This document shows positions 1-7,603 of a stretch of DNA of 9,529 nucleotides, piece by piece. Location of the stretch: the NCBI GenBank assembly GCA_030673005.1, contig DAOVFI010000065.1, positions 1 through 9,529 on the forward strand, read 5' to 3'. Origin of the DNA: Planctomycetales bacterium (lineage in GTDB: Bacteria; Planctomycetota; Phycisphaerae; SM23-33). The notes beneath the pieces were generated by a model, which was not told where the DNA came from, ran no database searches, and worked only from the letters and a program-made list of their open reading frames with translations. Each line of letters opens with the position of its first letter. Positions within the stretch are counted from its first letter, which is position 1. Position numbers and translations under genes: made by a program.

Positions 1-1509
1 CAGGGCGTCTTCGGGCATCTCTTCACCCACGATGCGGCAGAAGGCGGGGTTGACATAGGTGGTATTGCCGTCAAGGTCGGCCATTCCCAGGCCTTGACCG
101 GACGCTTCGGCGAAACTGCGAAAAATGGCGATCTGTTCCTCGGCCTGCCTGCGCTCGGCCAGGTCGTCGCGCGACTCCTTCCATCGACGCCAGGAAAAGA
201 AAGCCAGTCCCACCGCCACCAGCGATATCCCCAGCAACAGCTCATCGACCTCCGAATCTTCGTTCCGTTCCAGGAATCCCTTGACGTGCTCGGACACGTC
301 GAATATGGAAAAAACAATAATTGACACCACTACCGCGACGAAGAGAAAGATCAACTCAACGAATGGTGAGATGCGCCTTCTTCGTAATACGCGTAGGTTA
401 TCGGTGTCTGTTTGGGCTCTGGTCATGTATGCAGCCAGGCCGATGGCCCCAACAACAAGCACCGTGGCAAAGGCTATCCACATCCAGAACTGGGTTATTG
501 CCTGCCAGGCCGTCACCTTTCCGTAGTCCTTATACGGTCCGGCACGGAGTTCCTTCAGACATTCGCGCACCGACTGATAATTATGCGGGATCGTCCACCC
601 GGCGCATCGGGCGGCCTTGGCGGCGGGACTGTCAGCGGGCATTTTCAAGAGGGCAGAGGCGACTTTTTCGGCCAGTTCATCGGATACATGCCTGACTTCT
701 GCGAAGGGCCATTCCGAGTACATGTCGGTCGAGTGCGGGAAAGGGTACTCACAAACCTTTTCGCCGATGTGATCGCGTTCCAGGACGCGGAAATCCTCCA
801 TGCGGATCTTGCCATCAGCCGTCATTCGTTCGAATGTGTCGGTCCGCACCGTACCGGCATCTACTTTGCCGTCCCGGACGGCATAGACGACCGCGTCGTG
901 AGTACCGCCGAACTCAAGCGATTTGAAGTCGCTATGCGGGTCAATGTCTCGTTCTTTCAGTTCCCTCCATGCCGCTATCCAGCCGCCTAAAGAATTTTCT
1001 TTTACGGCCATGAAGGCCTTGCCCTTCAGGTCGTCAAGGCACTTGATGTCATCGCGGCCGGCCCGGCAGAAGATCACTCCGCCGAAAACGGTGTACACGC
1101 CGGCCAGCCGTCGGTTCTTCAGCGTCGCGATCCGGTTGACTCCGTAACGGATCTCCACTTCCACGTATATGACGGAATTGACCAATATGAAGTCCACCTC
1201 GCCTTTCTTGACTGCCGGAACAACCTCCTTGAAACCGAGTGGGACAATCTGGAAGGTGTGGCCGGGAATCTTGTCGGAGAGATACCTGGCCGTTGGTCCC
1301 CACTTCTCCATACATCTTTTCGGACCCCGCTTGGCGAGGATGCCGATGCGGACGATTTTTTCGGCGTTTTGAGCATCCGGGACTGCGGTCTGGGCCGCCT
1401 CGGACGGTGTGAGCGTCAGGCAGGCCAGGACCACAACGGCGGCTATGAACGCGCGAAAAATGTGAGTGAAAGCAAACCGCTTATCTGACTTGTTTTTATG
1501 TTTCGACAT
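1..1509 (-). CDS. PhnD-type periplasmic sensor protein with PAS domain (5' part; output domain beyond left edge)
   Basis: Reading the minus strand from ATG at 1509 gives 503 codons without a stop, to the window edge. A GGTGAGG Shine-Dalgarno lies 7 nt upstream of this ATG, which fixes the start. Residues 1-39 form a signal peptide (basic start, hydrophobic AFIAAVVVLACLTL, then EAA). Residues about 52-320 resemble the PhnD/phosphonate-type substrate-binding domain: VRIGILAKRGP, a 'GEVDFILVNSVIYVE' stretch, then 'DDLKGKAFMAV'. Hydrophobic helices follow at about 341-363, 381-404 and 424-441. The linker between the last two (EHVKGFLERNEDSEVDEL) is acidic. After RRWKESRDDLAERRQAEEQI, a signalling helix, a PAS domain begins at about 461 (GLGMADLDGNTTYVNPAFC). 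PhnD-like domains head sensor kinases such as TtrS, so a histidine kinase is most likely; a diguanylate cyclase is possible. The ligand is unknown. The gene is divergent from the transporter operon and shares its intergenic region. Confidence 0.9.
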   Translation of the reverse strand, partial: MSKHKNKSDKRFAFTHIFRAFIAAVVVLACLTLTPSEAAQTAVPDAQNAEKIVRIGILAKRGPKRCMEKWGPTARYLSDKIPGHTFQIVPLGFKEVVPAVKKGEVDFILVNSVIYVEVEIRYGVNRIATLKNRRLAGVYTVFGGVIFCRAGRDDIKCLDDLKGKAFMAVKENSLGGWIAAWRELKERDIDPHSDFKSLEFGGTHDAVVYAVRDGKVDAGTVRTDTFERMTADGKIRMEDFRVLERDHIGEKVCEYPFPHSTDMYSEWPFAEVRHVSDELAEKVASALLKMPADSPAAKAARCAGWTIPHNYQSVRECLKELRAGPYKDYGKVTAWQAITQFWMWIAFATVLVVGAIGLAAYMTRAQTDTDNLRVLRRRRISPFVELIFLFVAVVVSIIVFSIFDVSEHVKGFLERNEDSEVDELLLGISLVAVGLAFFSWRRWKESRDDLAERRQAEEQIAIFRSFAEASGQGLGMADLDGNTTYVNPAFCRIVGEEMPEDAL

Positions 1510-1920
1510 TGTTTTACCTCACCGTTTTACCCTGTTACGATGACCTCTTCTGTTTCCATCGAATTAACCGGGACAAGCAAGCCGACAGGCTCCTCGACCC
1601 CCACGCCGTTGGGCGATCCGCCCGTACCCTTTTTCGCAATTGCCGGTTATGGCTTCGCACCGTATCGTTACGATCGTTCACAGTCACAGGGGTTGCGCCG
1701 CAAGCAGCCGTAAAACGCGACCTTCCCGGTGAACAACCTCCACCTCCATGACCCATAAGAACCTATGCCGTCTTCTCAAATATCGTCCCGTTTTCGAGGG
1801 GCAATAATGGCACGTTTTGGTGATTCTCCATGCATGAGTCTGCTATTACTACTACGCCACTTGATATTGTGTGAATATCTAAAAGCGATTATGAACACAG
1901 ATGCTGCGACATAATGCGTC

Positions 1921-2005
1921 GCTGTCAGCATTCAGCGGTCAGCAATCAGCCAAAGGCAGATTGGCGAAGTTGGTTGCTGACTGCTGAATGCTGACGGCTG
2001 ACAGC
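1921..2005. repeat. Heptamer-built inverted repeat (4x NNTCAGC facing 4x NNGCTGA)
   Basis: The left side is four consecutive heptamers ending in TCAGC: TGTCAGC, ATTCAGC, GGTCAGC and AATCAGC (1923-1950). The right side is four consecutive heptamers ending in GCTGA: TTGCTGA, CTGCTGA, ATGCTGA and CGGCTGA (1974-2001). The block 1924-1945 pairs with 1974-1995 at 21 of 22 positions around a 28-nt loop. Outside it, GCTGTCAG (1921-1928) can instead pair with CTGACAGC (1998-2005), giving an alternative register. Similar TCAGC/GCTGA palindromes are, from memory, scattered through many environmental bacterial genomes, so this is probably a dispersed intergenic repeat, perhaps with a hairpin role in RNA. 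No function is shown. Confidence 0.85.
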
Positions 2006-2118
2006 CTTTGCCGGTAGTTTAGGAGATGTTCTCATAAGGCATCATGTATGCCGACCAATACAAAGTAGCGTTGTAGTACTATTGATCGAATGGAAACCTG
2101 ATAAATAACGGGCCAGAC

Positions 2119-2150
2119 CTTGCCTACCGGCAAGCAAACGCCCGTGCCAC
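2119..2150. repeat. Small hairpin related to the repeat at 5801-5899
   Basis: CTTGCC (2119-2124) and GGCAAG (2129-2134) form a 6-bp stem with a TACC loop. Three bases downstream comes AACGCCCGTGCCAC (2137-2150), close to AACGCCCGCCAC at 5878-5889, which also follows a CCGG-centred palindrome. I read this as a degraded or short member of the same palindromic repeat family. It overlaps the extreme 5' end of the open frame that continues into the next gene, which argues that translation does not start this far upstream. Confidence 0.45.
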
Positions 2151-2362
2151 GCCTTTTTCAACAATCCCCGGCGTCCCCTATTTCCCCGACGTGTATAACC
2201 AGGCAATTCGGGGAGATTGTCGTTGTTTTATGTGGCCTGGTGGCTATAGTATCGGTCTTTGGACTGGCGGCTAAATGCGCACTGCGGCGTCTGCGGCAAA
2301 GTGAGCGGGCGTATCCGGCTGCGGATGTTCAGAATAGCCGATGGAAATATCGGCAGGATTTA

Positions 2363-4780
2363 ATGAATAGATTTGCGAGCATTGCGGCCTTTCATATCGC
2401 GACGGCGTGCGCCCTCGCCGCATCCGACGGGCCTGAGGTGGGTGTGGTTTCAGGTGCGTTTTCGCCTTACGTACGCGCCGGACTATGGGGACGGGTAAGA
2501 GCCGATCTTATCAATCCGACCGACCGGGCCAGGCGGGTCAGGTTCGTCTATCCCACCGAAGAGGTCGATCGCGGGCAAGTCCGCTACACTCGCACGGTGC
2601 AGATGCCGCCGCACACACGCCGGACGATCCGCCTGGGGCGGCGCGCCGCTGCGGTAACAAAGGATAAACGCTCCGCCCGCAAGCGTGGTCCGGCCACTGC
2701 CGAACAGGCCTTCAGCCTCGAAGACGCCATAACCGACATAGCTATCTACCACAATACGCTGATGGTCATTCCGCTGGAGTCCATGCAGGCCTGCCTGGCC
2801 TACGTCGATACCGAAGACCCGCCCGGTCAGAGCCATTCGTTTCTCGGAAAGATACCGGACGATCCGCTCGGTCGGGTCGTCCTTGCCAGCTCCCGCCAGC
2901 GGCGATTGCCTAACTGCTGGTACGGGTTCTCGCTGCTTCGGATTCTCCTTATCTCGGCGGCTGAACCGTCGGAACTGCTGGACAGCCAGGTCCGCGCGGT
3001 GCTTGACTGGGTCGGTAACGGCGGTGTGCTTGTGATTACGTCACACTCCGCCGTCGCGCGGACGATCAGCGGACGGCTCGCAGAGGCCGCCGGCGTTACC
3101 GTGGCGGGGACGCATGAGGAATACCGCCTCGAAGCGGTCGAAAAGAACGGGAACGGTCGATTCCGGACGGACCTTCAAATCCCGATGCTGATGGCGCAGT
3201 TGTGTCCGCTCGTCCGGCCTGACGGGTCGCGACGAGACGGCGCCGAAGTCCTGTGGGAGGCCAACGGACTGCCTCTGCTGACGCTGCGCAGATGGGGGGG
3301 CGGGGCGATCTTTGTCCTGGCGGCGCCCGTCGGCGCACTCCAGGCCGAACAGGCCCGCCCGCTCTGGAAGACGATAGGCATGCAGATGCGCCTGGTCAGT
3401 CCGGTCGCCGGTGAGGAATTTGTCGCATCGGCAGAAGAGAACCTGCCCGAAATTGCAGGCATGCGTGGTCCGGACCGCCTGGCGCCGACGTACATCATCG
3501 CCGGTCAGGCGGCGCTTTTCCTGCTGGCGGGGCTTTTTCTGTATCTGAAACGCCGTGGCGAGCTGGCGTGGGTGGTGCTGGTTCCGGTAGGACTTCTGGC
3601 GGCAGGAGGAATGCTGGCTTACAGCCGGGTGGCACGAGCACACAAGGCGCCGAGGTTGAGTTTCCTGGCCCTTGCCGAGGTCCGTCCCGACGGCTCGACC
3701 CAGGTTCGACAGCTATCGACCTACTACGCGCCCGACACTGAAGAGATCCACTTCTCTTCGGGATCGATTCCGGGGACGGTGCACAGTACCGGTTCGGCCT
3801 CCACAGCCGTAATGCAATCGACGAACATTTCCAGCGACGCCGACATGCGGGTCGAAGGCGTGCGGGTAGTCGCCAACAGTTCCCGGACCGCCTACGCCGA
3901 GGCGCCCGTCGATCTTCCGGGCCGGTTAATCGCACGGACGCACCTGGGTCCCAAAGGGCTGGAAGGGACGATAACAAACGATACAGGGGCGGACATTTTC
4001 GACGCGGTGATAATCGCAGGCGGGCTGGTCTATGCCGTCGGCGACCTGCCCGCGGGGCAAGCCGCCGCCATTGCCGTCAACGACCCCCCCCTGCCGGACG
4101 ATACCTACATCGGCATAGACGTCCGCGATAAAATAGACCTGCTTCGCAACAAACTGCTGGCGGCGATAACCTATCGACCGTCGAAGGATTCCAATCGCCG
4201 ACATCTTCCCGTTCCGATGCTGTTGGGCTGGACGCACAGCAGGATGCTCGACCCGCTGAGCGGCAAAGATGCGGAATCCAACGGACTGACGCTGATAACG
4301 CTCCCGCTGGCGCTGCACAAGACGCCGGCGAAGACGAAAATCGTCGTTCCGAGCGGGCTGTTGGATCTGGAAATCGGCAAAATAGGCCCTCCTGTCTGGA
4401 GTATAAAGAAGCAGGAGTTTAACGAAATGAGTCTCCCTGCCGGTGTGGTGTTCGATTTCGCCCCGCCTCAAAACGCCGCCGGGATCACCGGCGCACGCGC
4501 CGTACTTCGGATCAGGCTCGATGCGACGAACTGGCGGATGCGAATCTTCGGTTGGACCGGCCCGGAAGGCGAATCCGCCCGGGAGAGGCTGATAAAAACG
4601 ATTAATCGCCCCGCCGGAGCGTACGAGGTCGCCGTCAAGGACCTTCAGCCTTCCGAAGACGCTCGGGGAAAATACAGAATTATCGTAAGAATCGACCGGC
4701 TCGGATCCGGTAAGAGCGAGAAACGCACAATCTGGAAGATCGATTCGGCGAACCTGACGCTTGAAGGGACGAGCAAGTGA
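2363..4780 (+). CDS. ABC-transporter-associated membrane protein with amidotransferase-like domain
   Basis: 805 aa from ATG 2363, preceded by AGGA at 4 nt; the open frame extends back to TTG 2120, but that part has no ribosome binding site and crosses a repeat. Residues 1-20 are a short signal peptide (FASIAAFHIATACALAA). Residues 24-95 look like a beta-sandwich. Residues 170-345 resemble the Rossmann/glutamine-amidotransferase-like fold used as an accessory domain in ABC-2 systems (LLRILLISAAEPSELL, AVLDWVGNGGVLVITS, WGGGAIFVLAAPVG). I see no catalytic Cys-His-Glu set, so a binding role is likelier. Two membrane helices lie at about 376-395 and 401-420, followed by a large beta-rich C-terminal part (430-805). 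By simple topology both large domains would be outside the cytoplasm. Its stop overlaps the start of the ATPase gene, so it is probably a partner of that transporter. The substrate is unknown. A G7 run (3294-3300) and a C8 run (4084-4091) lie in the gene, but the frame is intact. Confidence 0.85.
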   Translation: MNRFASIAAFHIATACALAASDGPEVGVVSGAFSPYVRAGLWGRVRADLINPTDRARRVRFVYPTEEVDRGQVRYTRTVQMPPHTRRTIRLGRRAAAVTKDKRSARKRGPATAEQAFSLEDAITDIAIYHNTLMVIPLESMQACLAYVDTEDPPGQSHSFLGKIPDDPLGRVVLASSRQRRLPNCWYGFSLLRILLISAAEPSELLDSQVRAVLDWVGNGGVLVITSHSAVARTISGRLAEAAGVTVAGTHEEYRLEAVEKNGNGRFRTDLQIPMLMAQLCPLVRPDGSRRDGAEVLWEANGLPLLTLRRWGGGAIFVLAAPVGALQAEQARPLWKTIGMQMRLVSPVAGEEFVASAEENLPEIAGMRGPDRLAPTYIIAGQAALFLLAGLFLYLKRRGELAWVVLVPVGLLAAGGMLAYSRVARAHKAPRLSFLALAEVRPDGSTQVRQLSTYYAPDTEEIHFSSGSIPGTVHSTGSASTAVMQSTNISSDADMRVEGVRVVANSSRTAYAEAPVDLPGRLIARTHLGPKGLEGTITNDTGADIFDAVIIAGGLVYAVGDLPAGQAAAIAVNDPPLPDDTYIGIDVRDKIDLLRNKLLAAITYRPSKDSNRRHLPVPMLLGWTHSRMLDPLSGKDAESNGLTLITLPLALHKTPAKTKIVVPSGLLDLEIGKIGPPVWSIKKQEFNEMSLPAGVVFDFAPPQNAAGITGARAVLRIRLDATNWRMRIFGWTGPEGESARERLIKTINRPAGAYEVAVKDLQPSEDARGKYRIIVRIDRLGSGKSEKRTIWKIDSANLTLEGTSK

Positions 4781-5862
4781 GTGTTGCTGATAACGAGGTT
4801 ATTCTTCGCACTGAAGGCCTTACCAGGCATTACGACGAGATAAAGGCCCTTACGGACCTGAACCTCGAGATCCGTCGTGGTGAGATTTTCGGTTACATCG
4901 GGCACAACGGCGCCGGTAAGACGACGACGATCCGTATCCTTGCCGGTCTGCTTCGGCCCAGTAAAGGCGCTGCCAGCGTCGCCGGGGTGGATGTGGTCAG
5001 CGGTCGGGACCGGATCAAGCGGCTTGTCGGGTACATGCCGGACAATTTCGGCGTCTATGAGCAGATGCGTGTCTGGGAGTACCTTGACTTTTTCGGCGCT
5101 GCCTTCGGGATTCCCCGCCGCCGGCGGCGCGAACGCATCGAGGCGGTCATCGACATGACCGACGCTCACGACATGCACGACAGGTTCGTCGATACGCTCT
5201 CTCGCGGCATGAAGCAGCGGGTCGGGATCGCACGGACGCTCATGCACGACCCGCAGGTGCTCCTGCTGGACGAGCCGGCCAGCGGACTCGATCCGCGCGC
5301 CCGCGTCCACATGCGGCAACTGCTCCGGCGACTGGCGGACGCGGGAAAGACGCTGCTGGTCTCTTCGCATATCCTGCCGGAACTGGCGGCGATCTGCGAC
5401 TCCATCGGCATCCTGCACGCCGGAGTGCTGCGTGCGTGCGGTCCGATCGCCGAAGTCCTCGCCGGCCTCCGGCGCGACCGCCTGATGGAGATCCGCCTGC
5501 TGGGAGACGTTGACAAGGCCGTCAAAACGCTCAATGCCGACGACCGCTGCCGGGAAACGGCCCGGTCCGAAGAGGCCGACAACGTCATCGAATTCCGCTT
5601 CACCGGCGATGATAAGGAAATGGCGGACCTGCTGGACGGACTGGTCCGCGCCGATCTGCGCATCGTTACCTGCCGCGAGGTCCCGCTGACACTGGAAGAC
5701 GCCTATATGATCGTCAGCGGCTTTGAGGCCGAACTGCCCGGAGAAGACCGGAATGATGCCGACGAAACAGTTTCATACCGGCGCGGTCGGGTAACACGGC
5801 GGGTGGCACGGTCGGGTGGCACGGTCAAGCCGAACGCCTGCCGGCCGGCAGGCAGGAAGTGA
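4777..5862 (+). CDS. ABC-2 type transporter ATP-binding protein
   Basis: 361 aa. It hydrolyses ATP on the cytoplasmic side to drive the permease encoded next. Start is GTG 4777, overlapping the previous TGA by 4 nt, with AAGGGA 7 nt upstream. Visible motifs: Walker A GHNGAGKT (42-49), Q-loop region GYMPDNFGVYEQ (85-96) with Asp at 89 where Gln is usual, signature LSRGMKQR (141-148), Walker B VLLLDEP (161-167), D-loop SGLDPRAR (169-176) and switch His198 in SSH. The C-terminal domain (about 225-316) ends with LEDAYMIVSGFE, typical of DrrA/CcmA-like ATPases. The last residues (about 342-361, RVARSGGTVKPNACRPAGRK) are basic, have no family counterpart that I recognise, and are encoded by a palindromic repeat; the ancestral protein probably stopped earlier. 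Regulation looks like translational coupling to the upstream gene. The drug-, polysaccharide- or other substrate class cannot be assigned. Confidence 0.95.
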   Translation: MSVADNEVILRTEGLTRHYDEIKALTDLNLEIRRGEIFGYIGHNGAGKTTTIRILAGLLRPSKGAASVAGVDVVSGRDRIKRLVGYMPDNFGVYEQMRVWEYLDFFGAAFGIPRRRRRERIEAVIDMTDAHDMHDRFVDTLSRGMKQRVGIARTLMHDPQVLLLDEPASGLDPRARVHMRQLLRRLADAGKTLLVSSHILPELAAICDSIGILHAGVLRACGPIAEVLAGLRRDRLMEIRLLGDVDKAVKTLNADDRCRETARSEEADNVIEFRFTGDDKEMADLLDGLVRADLRIVTCREVPLTLEDAYMIVSGFEAELPGEDRNDADETVSYRRGRVTRRVARSGGTVKPNACRPAGRK

Positions 5863-5899
5863 GGCTTGGCCGTGACGAACGCCCGCCACGGCCACCCGG
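5801..5899. repeat. Nested palindromic (REP-like) element at the ATPase-permease junction
   Basis: Two tandem copies of GGGTGGCACGGTC (5801-5813, 5814-5826) open the element. CGGGTGGC (5813-5820) pairs with GCCACCCG (5891-5898). CACGGTCAAGCC (5820-5831) pairs with GGCTTGGCCGTG (5863-5874), a 12-bp stem in RNA allowing one G-U pair. Inside lies a perfect 18-bp palindrome, GCCTGCCGGCCGGCAGGC (5836-5853). The element begins within the ATPase reading frame, contains its TGA stop (5860-5862) and fills most of the 58-nt gap to the permease ATG. It resembles the extragenic palindromes spread by REP-associated transposases, but no transposase is present here. In mRNA the hairpin might modulate stability or downstream expression. 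Confidence 0.8.
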
Positions 5900-5920
5900 A
5901 AACGATTAACGACTGATACG

Positions 5921-7603
5921 ATGAATCCGATTATGAAAAAAGAGGTTCTTTCGTCCCTGCGGACGAAAAAAGCGATTGCGATGCAGGTGATGTTCCTGCT
6001 GGCGATGGGCGTGCTGCTTTGGCTGCTCTGGCCGGCCGACGGTATCCAGGACCTCAACAGCCAGGACGTCCGGGGGCTGCTGATCGTCCTGAGCATCGGC
6101 GAACTGGCGATGGTGGTGTTAATCGCCCCGGCCTTTACCGCCACCTCGATTACCGGCGAAAAGGAGCACAATACGCTCGAGAGCCTCCTGGCGACGCCCA
6201 TGCGTCCCTGGGAGATTGTCGCCGGCAAGATGATCGGGTCGCTGGCTTTCCTGGTGCTGCTGGTAGTCTCCGGCGTGCCGGCGTTTGCAACGCTGCTGCT
6301 GCTGGGAGGCGTGGAGGTATCCGAACTGCTGGCCGTTGTGGCGGTTCTGCTTATCTCGGCTGTGCATCTTGGAATGATCGGGCTGCTGGTCAGCGTATTG
6401 TCCAGCCGCAGTTACCGCGCGATTATCGCGACATACGTGGTGCTGCTGGTGGTGGTGTTCGGTCTGGCGGCGCCGGCCTGGCCGGTCAGCGGCACACTCA
6501 TCAACCGCGGCGGACCGGTCTTCTCCGGCGCGATGCATCTGCTGGCGAGCATAAGCCCGCTGCAAGCGATGCTGTCGATCCTGACGCCTGGCGAGCGATA
6601 CGCAGCGGGGGCAAAAGGCTGGCCGGCATTCTGGCAATTGTACATCGTCTTCAGCATTCTTACGACGGTCGGCGTGGCGGCGATGCTGTTCAGAAACCTT
6701 AACCGCTCGCTACTCCCGGCCAGACCGCGGGAAGGCCTCAAGGTAGTCGAGCGGGGTAAACTGACCGGAAGGTCTGTCCTGTACCTGTTCTTCTTCGACC
6801 CGCGAAAACGCAAGCGGAACATCGCCTGGTGGCAGAATCCCGTGCTGGCGAAGGAATGCCGCTCGCGACGGACGCTGCAACCGCACTGGTTGGCGCGGGC
6901 GACTGTTACCTGCGTGATAGTCAGCATCGCACTGATGACGCTCGTGAGCATATCAGTAACGGCCTTCGTCGCCGAAAGCGCCTCGATGATCTTCGCCATG
7001 GCCGCGGCGATAGGCGTGCTGATGGTCGTGCTGATTGTCCTGATCGGACCGGCGATGACCAGCGGAGCAATCTGCGCCGACCGGGAAACGGGCGTCTGGG
7101 ACCTGCTGCGGACGGCGCCGCTGCCGGCCTGGAGGATCGTCAGCGGGAAATTCCAGGCATCCCTGATCCCCCTGGTGCTGCTGATAATCGGCACCGCCCC
7201 GGCGCTGGTGATCCTTATTGCATTCGAGCAGGCCCTGCTTCCGAACGTCCTGCGGGTCCTTCAGGTCGTCGGAATGACCAGCCTGTTCGTGGCGGTGCTG
7301 GGAATGTTCTTCTCGAGCGTATGCAGCAAGACTTCCACCGCTACGGTCTGGACGTACGGCGTGGTCTCTGTAATGAGTCTTCTGACCATGCTGGCGCTGC
7401 TGGGCAAAGGCATTTTCGGACCGGCCTTTATCGAAACGGTATTTGTCGTCAACCCGATAGCCGCCGTAATGGACGCCGCCGGACACAAGTCCATGCAGGA
7501 CTACAGCCTGCTGCGCCCCTACCTGCAAATAACGGCGGCTGCTACGGGCGTGTTGTTTGCTCTGACTGTTGCGAGGGTCTTCCAACTTGGAAAAGCGGAC
7601 TAG
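5921..7603 (+). CDS. ABC-2 type permease, internally duplicated (two halves in one chain)
   Basis: 560 aa integral inner-membrane protein forming the channel for the ATPase encoded upstream. Start is ATG 5921; MNPIMKKE fits the family N-terminus, though the ribosome binding site is weak. The chain is a tandem duplication. NPIMKKEVLSSLRTKKA (2-18) recurs as NPVLAKECRSRRTLQPH (306-322), and TGEKEHNTLESLLATPMRPW (78-97) plus EIVAGK recurs as CADRETGVWDLLRTAPLPAW (385-404) plus RIVSGK. Each half has an N-terminal helix (about 20-37; 327-350), a second helix before the conserved acidic segment, and a run of further helices (half one to about 185 and 238-256; half two 412-437, 444-466, 474-495, 535-553). 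The link between halves (about 257-305) is basic and cytoplasmic. A full channel therefore needs only one copy of this chain, probably with two copies of the ATPase. Confidence 0.93.
   Translation: MNPIMKKEVLSSLRTKKAIAMQVMFLLAMGVLLWLLWPADGIQDLNSQDVRGLLIVLSIGELAMVVLIAPAFTATSITGEKEHNTLESLLATPMRPWEIVAGKMIGSLAFLVLLVVSGVPAFATLLLLGGVEVSELLAVVAVLLISAVHLGMIGLLVSVLSSRSYRAIIATYVVLLVVVFGLAAPAWPVSGTLINRGGPVFSGAMHLLASISPLQAMLSILTPGERYAAGAKGWPAFWQLYIVFSILTTVGVAAMLFRNLNRSLLPARPREGLKVVERGKLTGRSVLYLFFFDPRKRKRNIAWWQNPVLAKECRSRRTLQPHWLARATVTCVIVSIALMTLVSISVTAFVAESASMIFAMAAAIGVLMVVLIVLIGPAMTSGAICADRETGVWDLLRTAPLPAWRIVSGKFQASLIPLVLLIIGTAPALVILIAFEQALLPNVLRVLQVVGMTSLFVAVLGMFFSSVCSKTSTATVWTYGVVSVMSLLTMLALLGKGIFGPAFIETVFVVNPIAAVMDAAGHKSMQDYSLLRPYLQITAAATGVLFALTVARVFQLGKAD
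7573..7577 (+). promoter_or_regulatory. Shine-Dalgarno for the HEAT-repeat gene, inside the permease gene
   Basis: GAGGG lies 9 nt before TTG 7587 and within the last codons of the permease gene. It decides for TTG 7587 over the alternatives TTG 7569 (no site) and TTG 7608 (no site). No in-frame ATG occurs before 7758, which would remove the signal peptide. Confidence 0.6.

Larger units (their letters stand above)
1510..2362. other. Divergent intergenic region with no supported gene
   Basis: About 850 bp separate the two start codons facing away from each other. Promoters for both the sensor gene and the transporter operon should lie here, but I see no convincing -35/-10 pair. The sensor-proximal part (1510-1760) is GC-rich and holds short hairpins, for example AGCC-GACA-GGCT at 1579-1590 and GGGCG-ATC-CGCCC at 1610-1622, which would be in a 5' leader of the sensor mRNA. 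I could not match it to a known riboswitch class. The part at 1760-1915 is more AT-rich. A 49-codon ORF (1765-1914, plus strand) has no ribosome binding site and no recognisable content. The repeats at 1921-2005 and 2119-2150 are listed separately. Confidence 0.75.

Noticed and set aside
412..990. 192-codon plus-strand ORF
   Set aside because: It is antisense to the sensor gene, whose minus-strand frame gives a coherent signal peptide, binding domain, membrane and PAS order.
1535..1756. 73-codon minus-strand ORF upstream of the sensor gene
   Set aside because: No plausible domain, and it probably only reflects GC-rich leader sequence. An ATG with a GGAGG-like stretch is close, but the product is low-complexity and Arg-rich.
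1808..1823. Possible sigma-54 promoter (TGGCACG)
   Set aside because: The -24 half is perfect but the -12 GC at the required spacing is absent.
1765..1914. 49-codon plus-strand ORF in the intergenic region
   Set aside because: No ribosome binding site, no recognisable protein features, and it lies in low-GC DNA unlike the coding genes around it.
5836..5853. Rho-independent terminator between ATPase and permease
   Set aside because: The stem is strong but no T-run follows on either strand, and termination there would separate two subunits of one transporter.
6412..7194. 260-codon minus-strand ORF opposite the permease
   Set aside because: Composition is that of a shadow frame of GC-rich coding DNA; the plus strand encodes a clear permease.
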